Shown here: in pieces, positions 7,446 through 14,522 of the stretch | Numbering within the stretch: position 1 is the first letter of the stretch | Layout: the number at the start of each line of letters is the position of its first letter | Source: Streptomyces sp. A0958 | GTDB taxonomy: Bacteria > Actinomycetota > Actinomycetes > Streptomycetales > Streptomycetaceae | Length of the DNA stretch: 64,000 nucleotides | Reading direction: 5' to 3' | Assembly (NCBI RefSeq): GCF_004795035.1 | Contig: NZ_SSBK01000001.1 | Coordinates: 310,001-374,000 of the forward strand | Position numbers and translations under genes: made by a program | The notes under the pieces: model-generated | What the model was told of the DNA's origin: nothing | Seen by the model: only the letters and a program-made list of their open reading frames with translations | Databases searched by the model: none

Positions 7446-7478
7446 CTACTGCACGCAGAACTCGTTGCCCTCCGGGTC
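7446..7478 (-). pseudogene. Severed 3' end of the VOC (glyoxalase-fold) gene
   Basis: Minus-strand codons read DPEGNEFCVQ and stop TAG, the standard C-terminus of VOC-family proteins. The GAC codon at 7476-7478 is in the same frame as the GAC codon at 16222-16224, where the rest of the gene stands. Rejoining the two across the element restores LTDPEGNEFCVQ. Confidence 0.85.
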
Positions 7479-7504
7479 TCCCGACACACGGAACTAGCAG
7501 TTCT
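7451..7504. other. attL: left attachment junction of the integrative element
   Basis: Chromosomal sequence to the left ends at the 5-bp core GGGTC (7474-7478), which recurs at 16220-16224. To the right of the core the element half-site runs to 7504: TCCCGACACACGGAACTAGC then AGTTCT. The half-site is the mirror image of the one at the other end: GTGTCGGG and AGAACTG boxes occur at equal spacing. The integrase ribosome binding site begins directly after it. Confidence 0.85.
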
Positions 7505-7515
7505 GGAGTGTCGTC

Positions 7516-9327
7516 ATGGTTGCATCGGTCCTGGTCAAGCCCGGTACGGAGTCGAACAGCGATATCCCCCCGCTCCCTACAGCGGGCATGACGACTGCCA
7601 GCACCCGGAACCCCCTCGCGGGGACGGTCTACACCGAGACCCTTCGGGGTGTGCGGTGTGTCCGTCTGTCCGTGCTCACCGACGAGACCACTTCGCCCGA
7701 GCGGCAGCGCGAAGCCGGAGACATCGCCGCAGCGGCACTCAACATCGACTTTGGGTCGGGCGACCAGCTTCGGGAAGCCGTAGACCTTGACGTGAGCGCG
7801 AGCGCGTTCGGGCCCTTCGAGCGGCCCGAGCTTGGCGGGTGGCTCAACCGGCCCGACGAGTACGACGCCCTTGTCTGGTGGCGCTTTGACCGTGCCATCC
7901 GGTCGATGGGCCACATGCACGAGCTTGCGAAGTGGGCGAAGCAGCACCGGAAGATGCTCGTCTTCGCTGAGGGCATCGGCGGGGGTCGGCTCGTCTTCGA
8001 CTTCCGCAACCCGATGGACCCCACCAGCGAACTCATGATGATGATGCTTGCGTTCGCCGCTCAGGTGGAGTCGCAGAGCATCAAGGACCGCGTTACCGGC
8101 GCGATGGCGGCAATCCGCCGGATGACCCTCCGGTGGCGCGGGGGCGGCAAGCCGCCTTACGGCTACATGCCCGCCGAGATGCCCGACGAGCACGGGGGCA
8201 AGGGCTGGACGCTCGTCCCGGACCCCGATGCGGTCAAGGTCATTGAGCGCATCGTGAAGGAACTGTTGGGCGGCGTTACCGCCTCCATGATCGCTGCGGG
8301 TCTCAACGCCGACGGGATTCCCTCCCCGCGTGATCACTGGGCGTTGAAGATGAAGCGGAAGACGGGCGGCAAGACCGGTGGGGCTAAGGGCGAAAAGGGT
8401 GTGACCCGCGAACGCTGGTCCTGGAACCCGGCGGTCATTACCCGGATGCTCCGTAACCCGACGCTGCTCGGCTGGAAGATGCACAACGGCAAGCCCGTCC
8501 GCGACGACCAGGGCAACCCGATCATGAGCACTGCCGAGCCGATCATGACCCGCGAGGAATTCGACCGCATCGGGGCCGTACTGGACGAACGGTCCATCAA
8601 CAACAGCGTTCGCAATGACACGGATGCGCTGTTGCTGCGGGTGGTCCACTGCGCCCACTGCGGGCACCGGATGTACAAGAGCCAGCAAGAGGGCCGGAAC
8701 CCGTTCTACAAGTGCAACAGCCACGCGCGGGGCGAACTGTGCGAACAGCCCGCCAACGTCCGCGCGGACTGGACCGACGACTACGTGAGCGCCGAGTTCC
8801 TGCGGCTGGTCGGCTCCGTCCAGACAACGCACGTCGTGACCATCCCCGGGTACGACCCCGAGCCCGAGTTGCGCGCCACCGTGGCCGAGTACGCCGAGCA
8901 CCAGGAACAGAAGGGGCGTCAGAAGTCCAAGCACGCCGCCGCAGAGTGGCAGCGACGGGCGGACGCACTCGACGCGCGCATTGCCGACCTGGAGACCCGG
9001 GAAGCCCGTCCCGAACAGCGCATCGTGACCCTCACAGGGCGCACCATCGCGGACGAGTGGGCGGCATCGGACACCGCCGGTCGGCGCGCGCTGCTCATCG
9101 AAGCGGGGGCACGCCTGGAGGTCACGCGCGGCACGCGTGGGGGGTGGCGCAAGCTCGACGTACGGCGGGTGTCGTTCACGGTGAACGGCGCGTTCGATCC
9201 TGCCGCCGAGACCGTGACCACGGCAGCCGAAGACGTGGCGTCCGTTGAGCGCGGAGACCACCCCGCCCCCGGTTCCGCCGCTCGTCTCGCCGAGCCCGAG
9301 CCCGTGCGCGAACTGGTCGCCGCGTAG
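7516..9327 (+). CDS. Large serine recombinase (phage-type integrase)
   Basis: 603 residues. The resolvase-type catalytic domain holds the nucleophile in the RLS motif (Ser52), with ERQREA and the conserved DALVWWRFDRAIRS segment; the recombinase domain starts at about residue 215 (GGKPPYGYMP); a zinc ribbon with CAHCGHRM and CNSHARGELC lies near residues 377-412; and a coiled coil (about 455-500) precedes the tail. It inserts the element at a VOC gene. ATG 7516 has GGAG eight bases upstream; ATG 7588 is an alternative without a ribosome binding site. The gene begins 12 bp after the attP arm, so its promoter in the integrated state must lie in or beyond attL. Confidence 0.95.
   Translation: MVASVLVKPGTESNSDIPPLPTAGMTTASTRNPLAGTVYTETLRGVRCVRLSVLTDETTSPERQREAGDIAAAALNIDFGSGDQLREAVDLDVSASAFGPFERPELGGWLNRPDEYDALVWWRFDRAIRSMGHMHELAKWAKQHRKMLVFAEGIGGGRLVFDFRNPMDPTSELMMMMLAFAAQVESQSIKDRVTGAMAAIRRMTLRWRGGGKPPYGYMPAEMPDEHGGKGWTLVPDPDAVKVIERIVKELLGGVTASMIAAGLNADGIPSPRDHWALKMKRKTGGKTGGAKGEKGVTRERWSWNPAVITRMLRNPTLLGWKMHNGKPVRDDQGNPIMSTAEPIMTREEFDRIGAVLDERSINNSVRNDTDALLLRVVHCAHCGHRMYKSQQEGRNPFYKCNSHARGELCEQPANVRADWTDDYVSAEFLRLVGSVQTTHVVTIPGYDPEPELRATVAEYAEHQEQKGRQKSKHAAAEWQRRADALDARIADLETREARPEQRIVTLTGRTIADEWAASDTAGRRALLIEAGARLEVTRGTRGGWRKLDVRRVSFTVNGAFDPAAETVTTAAEDVASVERGDHPAPGSAARLAEPEPVRELVAA
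7568..7587 (+). repeat. Hairpin repeat copy 1 (CCGCTCCCTACAGCG)
   Basis: The 15-mer CCGCTCCCTACAGCG at 7570-7584 recurs exactly at 9353-9367, beyond the integrase gene. Here it extends to a perfect CCCGCT/AGCGGG stem with the loop CCCTAC. It sits between the two candidate integrase start codons. Confidence 0.7.
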
Positions 9328-9342
9328 CGCCCGTCACGATGC

Positions 9343-9387
9343 CGGGATCTTTCCGCTCCCTACAGCGAGTAGGAAGACGAAAGATCC
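9343..9387 (+). promoter_or_regulatory. Structured element with nested hairpins; repeat copy 2
   Basis: Outer arms GGGATCTTTC (9345-9354) and GAAAGATCCC (9379-9388) pair perfectly. Inside lie the repeat CCGCTCCCTACAGCG (9353-9367) and a CCTAC/GTAGG stem with the loop AGCGA. It follows the integrase stop by under 20 bp and could be an RNA terminator, attenuator or protein-binding site. Confidence 0.55.
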
Positions 9388-9428
9388 CACCAACAAACGG
9401 CGCTGCGCGGCAGATGCAGACGCCCCGG

Positions 9429-9463
9429 AGCCCCGGACGCCCACGAGGACGGCCGGGGCTTCG
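9429..9463 (+). terminator. Probable integrase transcript terminator
   Basis: The arms AGCCCCGG (9429-9436) and CCGGGGCT (9453-9460) are followed by TCG. It lies 100 bp after the integrase stop. The whole 9328-9650 gap holds no gene: hairpins occupy its left half and an AT-rich island the right. Confidence 0.55.
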
Positions 9464-9527
9464 CGCTGCCGCCTTACGAGCCGCACGCCCGTAGGAGCAC
9501 AGCGGATGAAACCGCGCCCCCAAGAGA

Positions 9528-9630
9528 CAGAGTTACTTATTTTGGTGACGCGTAACAATAAATAGAATGCATAGAAAAAATCTAAGGAAAAACAGAGAGC
9601 GTGACTCATCACAGCAATTCATCACCCCGC
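9528..9630. other. AT-rich island within the element
   Basis: About 100 bp, markedly AT-rich in a genome of about 70% GC, with GTTAC at 9532 and GTAAC near 9552 forming an inverted pair, flanked by TTATT and AATAA, then TAGAAT (9563-9568), which resembles a -10. It precedes the zinc-knuckle gene. It is a candidate promoter/operator or unwinding region; no gene is present. Confidence 0.5.
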
Positions 9631-9650
9631 CTGCCCGGTGAGCACTGAAC

Positions 9651-10085
9651 ATGGGCTACTACGCACCCGCCGCGCACTCCGCGCGCTGCGACCAATGCGG
9701 CGGACCTCTCTCCGGACGCCAGGAACGCTACTGCTCCGGAAGATGCCGACAAGCCGCACACCGCGCCAGAACCCGCCCCCACCCGGCCGAGAAGTCGTGT
9801 CCGCTGTGTGGGCAACTCTTCGAGCCCCTGAATCGCTGGCAGAAATATTGCGCCTACGACGAAGCGGGATACGACTGCATCAACGCACAGGAAGACATCG
9901 CAGAAGCCGCAGAGGACGCCAGAGAAGCCCGCACGGCAGCACGGTGCACCCATTGTGCGGGCCCCACGGGATGGGGCGGCAGGGGGCGACCTAGGCGATT
10001 CTGTTCGTCGAAGTGCAGGCAAGCCGACTACCGGAAGCGCATTGCCGCGAGGACGGCCGGCACACATCCGAAAGGGAAGGAATGA
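9651..10085 (+). CDS. Triple zinc-knuckle small protein
   Basis: 144 residues with three Cys clusters: CDQCGGPL then YCSGRCRQAAHR (residues about 13-37), CPLCGQLF then WQKYC (about 50-67), and CTHCAGP then FCSSKCRQADYRKR (about 99-128). The first and third clusters are similar to each other, so the protein probably arose by internal duplication. Such CxxC...CxxxC units bind zinc and are common in small phage and mobile-element proteins that touch DNA. No catalytic HNH residues are seen. GGTGAG lies nine bases before the ATG. First gene of a run ending with the terminase. Confidence 0.75.
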   Translation: MGYYAPAAHSARCDQCGGPLSGRQERYCSGRCRQAAHRARTRPHPAEKSCPLCGQLFEPLNRWQKYCAYDEAGYDCINAQEDIAEAAEDAREARTAARCTHCAGPTGWGGRGRPRRFCSSKCRQADYRKRIAARTAGTHPKGKE

Positions 10086-10087
10086 CG

Positions 10088-10324
10088 ATGACGAGTAAGC
10101 ACCTTTGGAATGCGGATCGCGTGAGCGGACGAGTCGACCGAGAGAGGCTGCGCGCCGCAGCGTGGAACCGTGATGAGCGGTTGGAGAAGCTCGCCAATCT
10201 GCGCGACACACAGCCCGACCTGTACGGCCATCTCGGCGCGGTCGCACACATTGCCCTCGGTCACTACGAGGCCGACAAGAAGAATGCGGCAGCTCATGGC
10301 CGCAATGTTGACGAGGGGAACTGA
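10088..10324 (+). CDS. Hypothetical 78-residue protein
   Basis: The frame begins MTSKHLWNADRVSGRVDRER and continues as a charged, mainly helical protein with no recognised domain. I choose ATG 10088 because GGGAAGG ends seven bases before it; an ATG at 10082, which overlaps the previous stop, would have almost no spacing. It lies between the zinc-knuckle gene and the coiled-coil gene, with gaps of two bases on each side, so they form one operon. Confidence 0.65.
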   Translation: MTSKHLWNADRVSGRVDRERLRAAAWNRDERLEKLANLRDTQPDLYGHLGAVAHIALGHYEADKKNAAAHGRNVDEGN

Positions 10325-10326
10325 GC

Positions 10327-10821
10327 ATGAACAACGACATCCAGAAGGCTGCCGAGCGCGTTGCCAAGCTGCGAGCACAGGCGGACAAGCTGTCCGCCCC
10401 GCTCGATGATGCGCTAGCACAGCTCGAAAAGGCCGAGCGCGCCGAAGAGGACCGCCGGGCCCACCGGGCGGAAAACTATGACACCCGGGTTGCCGCCACC
10501 TACAAGGATCGCTTGCAGGAAATGACCGAGTCGGCACATGCCGCACGGGAACGCTTCTTCGAAGCGCTTTCCGGTGAACCCTGGTTCGCAGCCTACGTGG
10601 AATACCGTTCCGCCCGACACAAGCGCGAATACATTCTTTCCGAAGCCCGCGCCGCGCAGCGAAACTTGGGACAGGTGTGCACGGTCCCTGATCAGCGATG
10701 GACCGATAACCGATTCGCAGATGACCTTCTGGAACACCTGGAAAAGAAGGCGTATGAGTCTGCCGACAAATTCGGCGAAGAGATGCGAACCGCGCGAAGG
10801 GATTTCATTTCCGCTGAGTAG
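10327..10821 (+). CDS. Hypothetical coiled-coil protein
   Basis: 164 residues, strongly helical. Residues 1-55 show heptad spacing (IQKAAERVAKLRAQADKLSA) typical of a coiled coil, and the rest is charged with several aromatic residues. No family was recognised. It is the last gene before the terminase small subunit, with a 148-bp gap that contains two hairpins. Phage satellites often encode a small helical capsid-size or scaffold-interacting protein near their terminase; that role is only a possibility here. Confidence 0.65.
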   Translation: MNNDIQKAAERVAKLRAQADKLSAPLDDALAQLEKAERAEEDRRAHRAENYDTRVAATYKDRLQEMTESAHAARERFFEALSGEPWFAAYVEYRSARHKREYILSEARAAQRNLGQVCTVPDQRWTDNRFADDLLEHLEKKAYESADKFGEEMRTARRDFISAE

Positions 10822-10842
10822 CGCCCGTCTCCATTTTTTCGT

Positions 10843-10895
10843 GGGCACCCAGGGGGGTGCCCCTCGCCCTCCCCGATCCTGCACGGCAGGGAGGG
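10843..10895. terminator. Two consecutive hairpins before the terminase gene
   Basis: GGGCACCC/GGGTGCCC (10843-10850 with 10855-10862) and CCCTCCC/GGGAGGG (10867-10873 with 10889-10895). A T6 stretch precedes rather than follows the first. They may reduce read-through from 10821 or mark a processing site. Confidence 0.45.
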
Positions 10896-10969
10896 CCGAA
10901 GCTCGCGCCGCAACTAAAGCCATTTGCGCGGGCCCGCAAACGCCGCCCGCATAGCGAAAGGGAGTGACC

Positions 10970-11467
10970 TTGGCCGACCCGTGGCGCAAGAAACCAGCAC
11001 TTCAAATCGTCCGAGAGGGAAACCCGGGAAAGCGGGCAGCGCCGGACACCGTGGCCGTGCCGCCCGCCAAAATGATCGAACCCGACTGGCAGGAGACGTT
11101 CCGCACGGTTGAGAGCCCGGAACAGGAAACGGTCAACGCCCGCTGTCGGTCGGTTGCTTCGGCCGAGTGGCGGCGCGTCGTTCCGGTACTCGCCCTGACG
11201 GTCGGGCTCGGAGACGTCGACGCCTCGTTGGTCAAGGACTACTGCGTCGCCGTGGCCCGCATCGACCAGTGCGAGCGGGAGTTGTCCGAGCACGGGTTGA
11301 TGCTCCGAGGAGAGCGCGGGTGGCAGAAGAACGGCGCCGCCACTATCGCAGGGCAGTACCGGGTTCAAGTCGCCCGCTACATCCGTGAACTTGGGCTCTC
11401 CCCCAGTGCTCGTACCGGCCTCGCGGCCCCCGAGCCGGCCGACGACGACAGCGACCTTTGGGATTGA
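10970..11467 (+). CDS. Phage terminase small subunit, P27 family
   Basis: 165 residues. The N-terminus LADPWRKKPALQIVREGNPG, the helical middle with an EWRRVVPVL segment, and the end YIRELGLSPSARTGLAAP followed by an acidic tail are typical of the P27/Terminase_4 small subunits that select phage DNA for packaging and recruit the large subunit. GAAAGGGAG (10956-10964) fits a TTG start at 10970, whereas the GTG at 10964 overlaps it. No terminase large subunit follows: a strong terminator stands right after the stop. An isolated small subunit is what phage-hijacking satellites carry. Confidence 0.88.
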   Translation: MADPWRKKPALQIVREGNPGKRAAPDTVAVPPAKMIEPDWQETFRTVESPEQETVNARCRSVASAEWRRVVPVLALTVGLGDVDASLVKDYCVAVARIDQCERELSEHGLMLRGERGWQKNGAATIAGQYRVQVARYIRELGLSPSARTGLAAPEPADDDSDLWD

Positions 11468-11483
11468 CCCCTACGCACCTACA

Positions 11484-11536
11484 AGCCCCCCGTGCCGCCC
11501 GTCCCGCGTGGGGCAGGCAGCACGGGGGGCTCTTTT
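11484..11536 (+). terminator. Strong intrinsic terminator after terminase gene
   Basis: Perfect 12-bp arms AGCCCCCCGTGC (11484-11495) and GCACGGGGGGCT (11520-11531), followed by CTTTT. It separates the packaging module from the regulatory module. Confidence 0.9.
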
Positions 11537-11583
11537 GCGTCAGTGGCCCCGACGCGGCTTGCGGGCGGTCTTGACGACCCCCC

Positions 11584-11612
11584 TTGACTGGGCAACGATC
11601 GAGCAATCATCT
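11584..11612 (+). promoter_or_regulatory. Candidate promoter for the regulatory module
   Basis: TTGACT (11584-11589) and TCATCT (11607-11612) are 17 bp apart, 28 bp before the ATG at 11640. The -10 is weak. Confidence 0.45.
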
Positions 11613-11639
11613 GCAATCAGGTCGACACAGGGGGTAGTC

Positions 11640-11882
11640 ATGCGCTTGCGTTTCCTCGGGATCATTCCGAACTCTCCCGACACGGATTCGCCCACCATCT
11701 GGCTCGACGAGGACAGCGGGGACCTGCTGATTCAGTCGTACCGGGCGAGCGAGGAAGAGGTAAAGGCATGTAAGGAGGTTGGGTCGATCCCCGGTCACGG
11801 CACGGACGTGCCGGACCACGAGGTAATTCTTCGACTGCCCAAGGTCATGCGGCAGTACTTGCCAGCTCTCGACAACGAGTAG
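11640..11882 (+). CDS. Small conserved protein upstream of DUF6879
   Basis: 80 residues: MRLRFLGIIPNSPDTDSPTI then WLDEDSGDLLIQSY, and a C-terminal LRLPKVMRQYLPAL. Proteins of this look, with an invariant DSPT-WxDExxGDLLxQ core, occur in streptomycetes directly before DUF6879 genes and XRE regulators. ATG 11640 follows ACAGGGGGTAGTC. Four bases separate it from the next gene, so the three genes are likely one transcript. Function unknown. Confidence 0.75.
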   Translation: MRLRFLGIIPNSPDTDSPTIWLDEDSGDLLIQSYRASEEEVKACKEVGSIPGHGTDVPDHEVILRLPKVMRQYLPALDNE

Positions 11883-11886
11883 GGAA

Positions 11887-12402
11887 ATGAAGAACCCAGT
11901 ACTTGAAGGGCTCTCCACCGCTCGGACTTCGGTAGTCCATCTGGAGATGCGGGATTCCTATCTACCTGGCGACCCTGAGTTCGTCGCTTGGCAGCGCGGG
12001 AAGCGTCTGGACCCCAACGCCGAAAGGTCCACATGGTGGCGTCCTTTTCTGGATGTGGTCCAGGAAGTGACCTCCCGAGGGGTCGTCATGCAGCGAGCGC
12101 GGATCGTCTCGGAACCCGTAACCGAGTACATCCGCTACGAGCACCACGTCAGTTTCCCGAATATCGCGGCTGGGGAGTTGATCCGCTGGCTTCCAAGACG
12201 TCTGGCTGCCGATATCCCACTTCCCGGTACCGACTTCTGGATGTTCGATGAAGAGTCGGTGCTCTTCACCTACTTCTCCGGCACCGGAGAAGTAGTGGAC
12301 AGGGAATGGTGTCGGGATCATGATGTCGTGGCGATGGCCGCTGTGGCATTTCGTGAAGTATGGCGCCGGGCCACGCCACACGAGGACTACAAGCTGACCT
12401 GA
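11887..12402 (+). CDS. DUF6879 family protein
   Basis: 171 residues. The start SVVHLEMRDSYLPGDPEFVA followed by W..G and the WMFDEESVLFTYFSGTGEVV block near residues 119-140 match DUF6879 proteins as I know them, which accompany XRE-DUF5753 regulators in Streptomyces much as DUF397 proteins do. The middle contains VTSRGVVMQRARIVSEPVTE and a YEHH segment. The biochemical activity of the family is unknown. The gene is visibly lower in GC than the chromosome around the element, as is the next one. Confidence 0.78.
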   Translation: MKNPVLEGLSTARTSVVHLEMRDSYLPGDPEFVAWQRGKRLDPNAERSTWWRPFLDVVQEVTSRGVVMQRARIVSEPVTEYIRYEHHVSFPNIAAGELIRWLPRRLAADIPLPGTDFWMFDEESVLFTYFSGTGEVVDREWCRDHDVVAMAAVAFREVWRRATPHEDYKLT

Positions 12403-12408
12403 TTGATA

Positions 12409-13257
12409 ATGGCACAGTCGTCCTCCTCCAGCGTTCAGCAGGCTCGGCAGGTTCTCGCTGACAGGCTCCGAGAAATTGTTAGAGACGCCGGTCTTGACGG
12501 AAAGGGATTGGCAGCCCTTTGCGGATGGCATCCTTCCAAGGTTTCTCGAATCTGCACCGGCAAGACCCAACCGAGCGAAGAAGACATCCGCACTTGGTGT
12601 CGAGCCTGCAACGCTGAGGGCCAAACAAGTGACTTGGTTGCCTCCCTGCGCGCCGTGGAAGGGATGTGGCTTTCGTGGAGCCGCATGGAACGCACAGGGC
12701 TGCGCAGGGTGCAAGACTCGCGCGTTCCGCTCTACGAGAGAACGCATCGTTTTCGGTCATATTCCCCTGGACTCTTTCCGGGACTTCTGCAAACTCTTGG
12801 ATATACCGAAGATGTTTTGCGTGCCGTACAGCGACGCCGTGTCGAGGTTGACGACGTTGCCGACGCTGTGGCCTCGCGCATGGAAAGACAGAAGGTCCTC
12901 CGCGATGGACACCGCACTTTCGCATTCATTGTCGAGGAATGCGTGCTGCGAAATGCGCTCGGGGGTACAGAGAACCAGATCGAACAATTGGATCACTTGC
13001 TCACGCTGGTTTCTGTCCCGAATATCAGCATCGGCATCATCCCCGCTCGCCTGAATCGGGTTCGGATGCCCGTCGAGGGGTTCTGGATCTTCGATAGTGG
13101 GCAAGTGAACGTGGAGTTGGTTTCCGGGTTCCTGACGCTGACGCAGCCAAGTGAGATCAAGACTTACGCCGACACCTTCGCCGCACTTTCCGGTCTCTCC
13201 GTCTACGGAACACAGGCCCGCTCCTTGATCGTCAGTGCTCGGGATTCGCTCAGGTGA
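12409..13257 (+). CDS. XRE-family regulator with DUF5753 domain (element-borne)
   Basis: 282 residues. The helix-turn-helix lies at about 30-70 (GLDGKGLAALCGWHPSKVSR then ICTGKTQPSEEDI), then DUF5753 with FRSYSPGLFPGLLQTLGYTE and SRMERQKVL. ATG 12409 is preferred to TTG 12403, which overlaps the preceding stop. It is the best candidate for the element's master regulator, comparable to the repressor that keeps phage satellites silent, although that is inferred from position. Lower GC than the chromosome suggests separate acquisition. Confidence 0.88.
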   Translation: MAQSSSSSVQQARQVLADRLREIVRDAGLDGKGLAALCGWHPSKVSRICTGKTQPSEEDIRTWCRACNAEGQTSDLVASLRAVEGMWLSWSRMERTGLRRVQDSRVPLYERTHRFRSYSPGLFPGLLQTLGYTEDVLRAVQRRRVEVDDVADAVASRMERQKVLRDGHRTFAFIVEECVLRNALGGTENQIEQLDHLLTLVSVPNISIGIIPARLNRVRMPVEGFWIFDSGQVNVELVSGFLTLTQPSEIKTYADTFAALSGLSVYGTQARSLIVSARDSLR

Positions 13258-13345
13258 TCCGCGTGCAATCACATAGAATCGGCTGTCTATCGGCACATCG
13301 CCGTTCCTAGCGTGTCCCCCATCGCACCGCGAAAGGGGGCAGCTT

Positions 13346-13570
13346 GTGAGCAAGCACCACACCGAACCGCCCGAGCCGGGCACGCTGCTGGTGGACGCGA
13401 ACGGCAAGCTCGGCGTGTTCATGGGCAAGGGCGGCCCCCGCTACATGCTCCGCCCCGTGCGTGGCGGGTGTGAGTGGGAGGCCGAGCCCGACGACGTGCG
13501 CGAGCCGACCCCGGCGGAACGGGAGACCGCCGAGCGGCAGCGCGCCGGACGAACGGCGGTGTCCCCGTGA
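13346..13570 (+). CDS. Small conserved protein, paralogue of the gene at 5043
   Basis: 74 residues: PPEPGTLLVDANGKLGVFMG, then GPRYMLRPVRGGCEWEAEP and PTPAERE. It shares the order and spacing of all conserved blocks with the protein at 5043 outside the element. GTG 13346 follows AAAGGGGGCAGCTT. It is the first gene of a five-gene tightly packed run (13346-14455, all overlaps of four bases) and lies 88 bp after the XRE-DUF5753 gene, as its paralogue also neighbours one. Function unknown. Confidence 0.75.
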   Translation: MSKHHTEPPEPGTLLVDANGKLGVFMGKGGPRYMLRPVRGGCEWEAEPDDVREPTPAERETAERQRAGRTAVSP

Positions 13571-13737
13571 GCTGGACACCCCCGGTTCCCCCGCCCGTCA
13601 ACTGCCCCCGGTGTGTGTACCTCGCCGGACAGGAGAACGCCGCCGCCGCTCGGGGCGACGCGGAAGCGGCGCGCAAGTTCGACGGCATCGCGTCGATTCA
13701 TCGCGCGGAGACCGGCTGTCCGGAGCGTGCCGCATGA
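13567..13737 (+). CDS. 56-residue Cys-containing small protein
   Basis: Begins at a GTG overlapping the previous stop (GTGA). It carries NCPRCVYLAGQE near residue 12, a charged helix, and a late His and Cys (IHRAETGCPERAA), enough for a single zinc site. Position, length and Cys spacing correspond to the 55-residue protein at 5312, so the two-gene cassette seems to exist twice in this window. Function unknown. Confidence 0.65.
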   Translation: MSWTPPVPPPVNCPRCVYLAGQENAAAARGDAEAARKFDGIASIHRAETGCPERAA

Positions 13738-14027
13738 GCACCCGCAGTCTGTTCCGCTTCGTCTCCTGGACCGTCAAGCCCGACCGCGAGCCCGACGCCG
13801 CCCCCGTCACGCACCTGTACCGGTGCACCAGTGAGGACGAAGCCGGGAACGTGTGCGGAGCCGAGTCCGCGCGCACCGAAGACGGCGCGTCCGCCGAAGA
13901 TTGGGCACTTCGCCACGCCGCCGAGAACCCCGACCACCGGTCGTACGCCTACGCCCCCGAGCTGCCCTACGTCGCCACCACCCCGGAACTGTTCGGGGGC
14001 CACCCCGAGCCGGAGGGGGCGGCATGA
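13734..14027 (+). CDS. Hypothetical protein, possibly DUF7848-like
   Basis: 97 residues, starting at an ATG that overlaps the previous stop. It reads MSTRSLFRFVSWTVKPDREP, then YRCTSEDEAGNVCGAESA with two Cys, and ASAEDWALRHAAENPDHRSY. Small actinobacterial proteins with an opening such as RSxFRxVxWT, a pair of Cys and a WaxxHaaxxpxHxxY ending are common on mobile elements; the DUF7848 label is from memory and uncertain. Confidence 0.55.
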   Translation: MSTRSLFRFVSWTVKPDREPDAAPVTHLYRCTSEDEAGNVCGAESARTEDGASAEDWALRHAAENPDHRSYAYAPELPYVATTPELFGGHPEPEGAA

Positions 14028-14455
14028 GCGGCGAACACCGGTACGTCGTCGCGGTGAGGGGCGGGGACGCGTCGCGGGGCTTCCAGCTCGGCGGGACGAC
14101 GACGCGAAGCGCTCGGGTGGCGCTCGTCCGCCTCCGTGGGCAGGCGCTCCGGATCGCTGACGGCTTGGACCCGCACCCGGGGACGTGGTGGCTGGGGAAC
14201 GGGGGGCTCGTCCGCCTCCCTGACGCCCCCGAAGCGCTGCCGGACGCCCCCGCCGAACTTCGGGCGTGGGTGGTCTCCTCCGTGCACCAGGACGACGCGT
14301 TGGACCAGCTCGTCAACGGCTTCCCGCTGGTGCTGCGGGTGACCGACCGGTGGTCGGGGTGCTGGTTCGAACTGACCGCCCGGTCCCTGGTGCCCGTCCC
14401 CGCCGCCCCGCCCTTCCGCCGTACCGCGCCGGCCCGCCCCGTGGCCTACGCCTAG
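14024..14455 (+). CDS. Hypothetical protein
   Basis: 143 residues beginning MSGEHRYVVAVRGGDASRGF at an ATG that overlaps the previous stop. It appears to be a mixed alpha/beta protein with a Trp-rich centre (PGTWWLGNGGLVRLP, RWSGCWFELTAR). No family was recognised. It ends the five-gene run: a 13-bp perfect hairpin starts two bases after the stop. Confidence 0.6.
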   Translation: MSGEHRYVVAVRGGDASRGFQLGGTTTRSARVALVRLRGQALRIADGLDPHPGTWWLGNGGLVRLPDAPEALPDAPAELRAWVVSSVHQDDALDQLVNGFPLVLRVTDRWSGCWFELTARSLVPVPAAPPFRRTAPARPVAYA

Positions 14456-14457
14456 AC

Positions 14458-14501
14458 CCCCGTCCCGGCTTCGTGTTCCCCCACGGGGAGCCGGGACGGG
14501 G
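14458..14501. terminator. Perfect 13-bp stem hairpin
   Basis: CCCCGTCCCGGCT (14458-14470) pairs with AGCCGGGACGGGG (14489-14501). It lacks a U-tract. It terminates the 13346-14455 operon. Confidence 0.8.
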
Positions 14502-14522
14502 CAACTCCGAAGGGATTGCACG

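Noticed and set aside
6004..9261. A 1085-residue open frame on the minus strand
   Set aside because: It is antisense to the integrase and an artefact of GC-rich third positions; only its final part coincides with the lipoprotein signal peptide.
9245..9565. A 106-residue frame after the integrase
   Set aside because: It overlaps the integrase end and the hairpins; composition is low-complexity and no ribosome binding site is present.
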